Origin: Erythrobacter sp.
GTDB taxonomy: Bacteria; Pseudomonadota; Alphaproteobacteria; Sphingomonadales; Sphingomonadaceae
NCBI GenBank assembly: GCA_029937545.1
Contig: JAPYPR010000005.1
Location: 91,614 to 155,613, forward strand
DNA: 64,000 bases
Reading direction: 5' to 3'
In this document: one piece after another, positions 63,777-64,000 of the stretch
Layout of the letters: each line of letters opens with the position of its first letter
How positions within the stretch are numbered: the stretch's first letter is position 1
Notes under the pieces: model-generated
Database searches by the model: none
Told to the model about the DNA's origin: nothing
What the model saw: only the letters and a program-made list of their open reading frames with translations
Made by a program: the position numbers and the translations under genes

Positions 63777-64000
63777 TCAATCCTCTACCGCCAGCAGATA
63801 CAGCTGCCGCGCGGCGTCGATCGGTTTGACCTCGCCGCCGTTTTCGTAATGCCAGAAGGTCCAGCCGTTGCAGCTGGGTGCGCCCTGTAGCTCCTTGCCG
63901 AGACCGTGGATGCTGCCAGTCTGCTTGCCGCACGCCAGAGAACCATCCGCTCGCACGGTGGCGACCCAGCGGCGCTTTTTGTCGAACACCTCGGTGCCGG
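63777..64000 (-). CDS. ccrM: CcrM-type adenine-N6 DNA methyltransferase, C-terminal part
   Basis: The gene runs off the window, so only the last ~74 residues are seen. The stretch VRADGSLACGKQTGSIHGLG followed by QGAPSCNGWTFWHYENGGEV is the C-terminal domain of CcrM, the cell-cycle methyltransferase that modifies GANTC in alphaproteobacteria. The catalytic DPPY region lies outside the window. A degraded copy of its 3' end is at 60871-60926. Confidence 0.85.
   Translation of the reverse strand, partial: GTEVFDKKRRWVATVRADGSLACGKQTGSIHGLGKELQGAPSCNGWTFWHYENGGEVKPIDAARQLYLLAVED

Overview
The window is a GC-rich, gene-dense chromosomal segment of an alphaproteobacterium, most likely order Sphingomonadales and probably an Erythrobacteraceae-type marine bacterium. 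The call rests on gene content: four TonB-dependent receptor (TBDR) loci, a CcrM-type DNA methyltransferase, a CpaF ATPase, three-part pntAA/pntAB/pntB genes, a bacterial aa3 oxidase subunit IV, a YacG/Maf/RNase E-G operon and an EcfG-type general-stress promoter. No phage, CRISPR array, insertion sequence or rRNA operon is visible. One tRNA (Phe, GAA) is present.

Layout. 1-2079: 3' part of a secreted RTX protein with a cadherin-like region and a nuclease-fold domain whose catalytic residues look lost. 2128-8455: a TBDR-phytase operon between a full YadA-type adhesin gene and a fragment copy of that gene's 3' end. 8685-9951: anti-sigma and ECF sigma genes. 10160-18317: DEAD-box helicase, universal stress protein behind an FNR-type box, EcsC protein, uvrC carrying an in-frame repeat element, amino-acid permease and HI0933-type flavoprotein. 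18475-23538: wax ester synthase/DGAT, alpha/beta hydrolase and a second TBDR with a Cys-containing insertion. 23773-25912: infA, maf, RNase E/G-like gene, yacG, tRNA-Phe. 25918-36240: HPr-kinase-like protein, wrbA, sodium/proton antiporter, purC, M16 protease, third TBDR, purS-purQ. 36245-43752: GGDEF/EAL protein, glmS, DMT exporter, cpaF, a small membrane protein and an unannotated-size entericidin behind an EcfG-type promoter. 43822-52888: methyltransferase, broken acyl-CoA ligase, ABA4-like protein, epimerase-like protein, dgt, subtilase, racemase, hydrolase remnant, SO2930-type dihaem cytochrome with its beta-helix partner. 52893-56081: proton-translocating transhydrogenase and a 41-residue CoxIV-like protein. 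56265-60800: NtrC-type regulator with altered sigma-54 loop, frameshifted SDR, folP, stress-like pair with PRC-barrel protein. 60801-64000: a TBDR lacking its N-terminal half, a small secreted Cys-rich protein and the 3' end of ccrM.

Themes. Nutrient capture at the outer membrane dominates (TBDRs with phytase, M16 and S8 proteases). Decay is frequent: five broken or truncated genes are described (acyl-CoA ligase, alpha/beta hydrolase, SDR, TBDR without plug, adhesin fragment). Two different palindromic repeat elements have entered or abutted coding sequence (uvrC, pntB). Two TBDR cassettes each lie between the 3' end of a neighbouring gene and a partial direct copy of that same 3' end, a shared geometry that may show how such cassettes are acquired.
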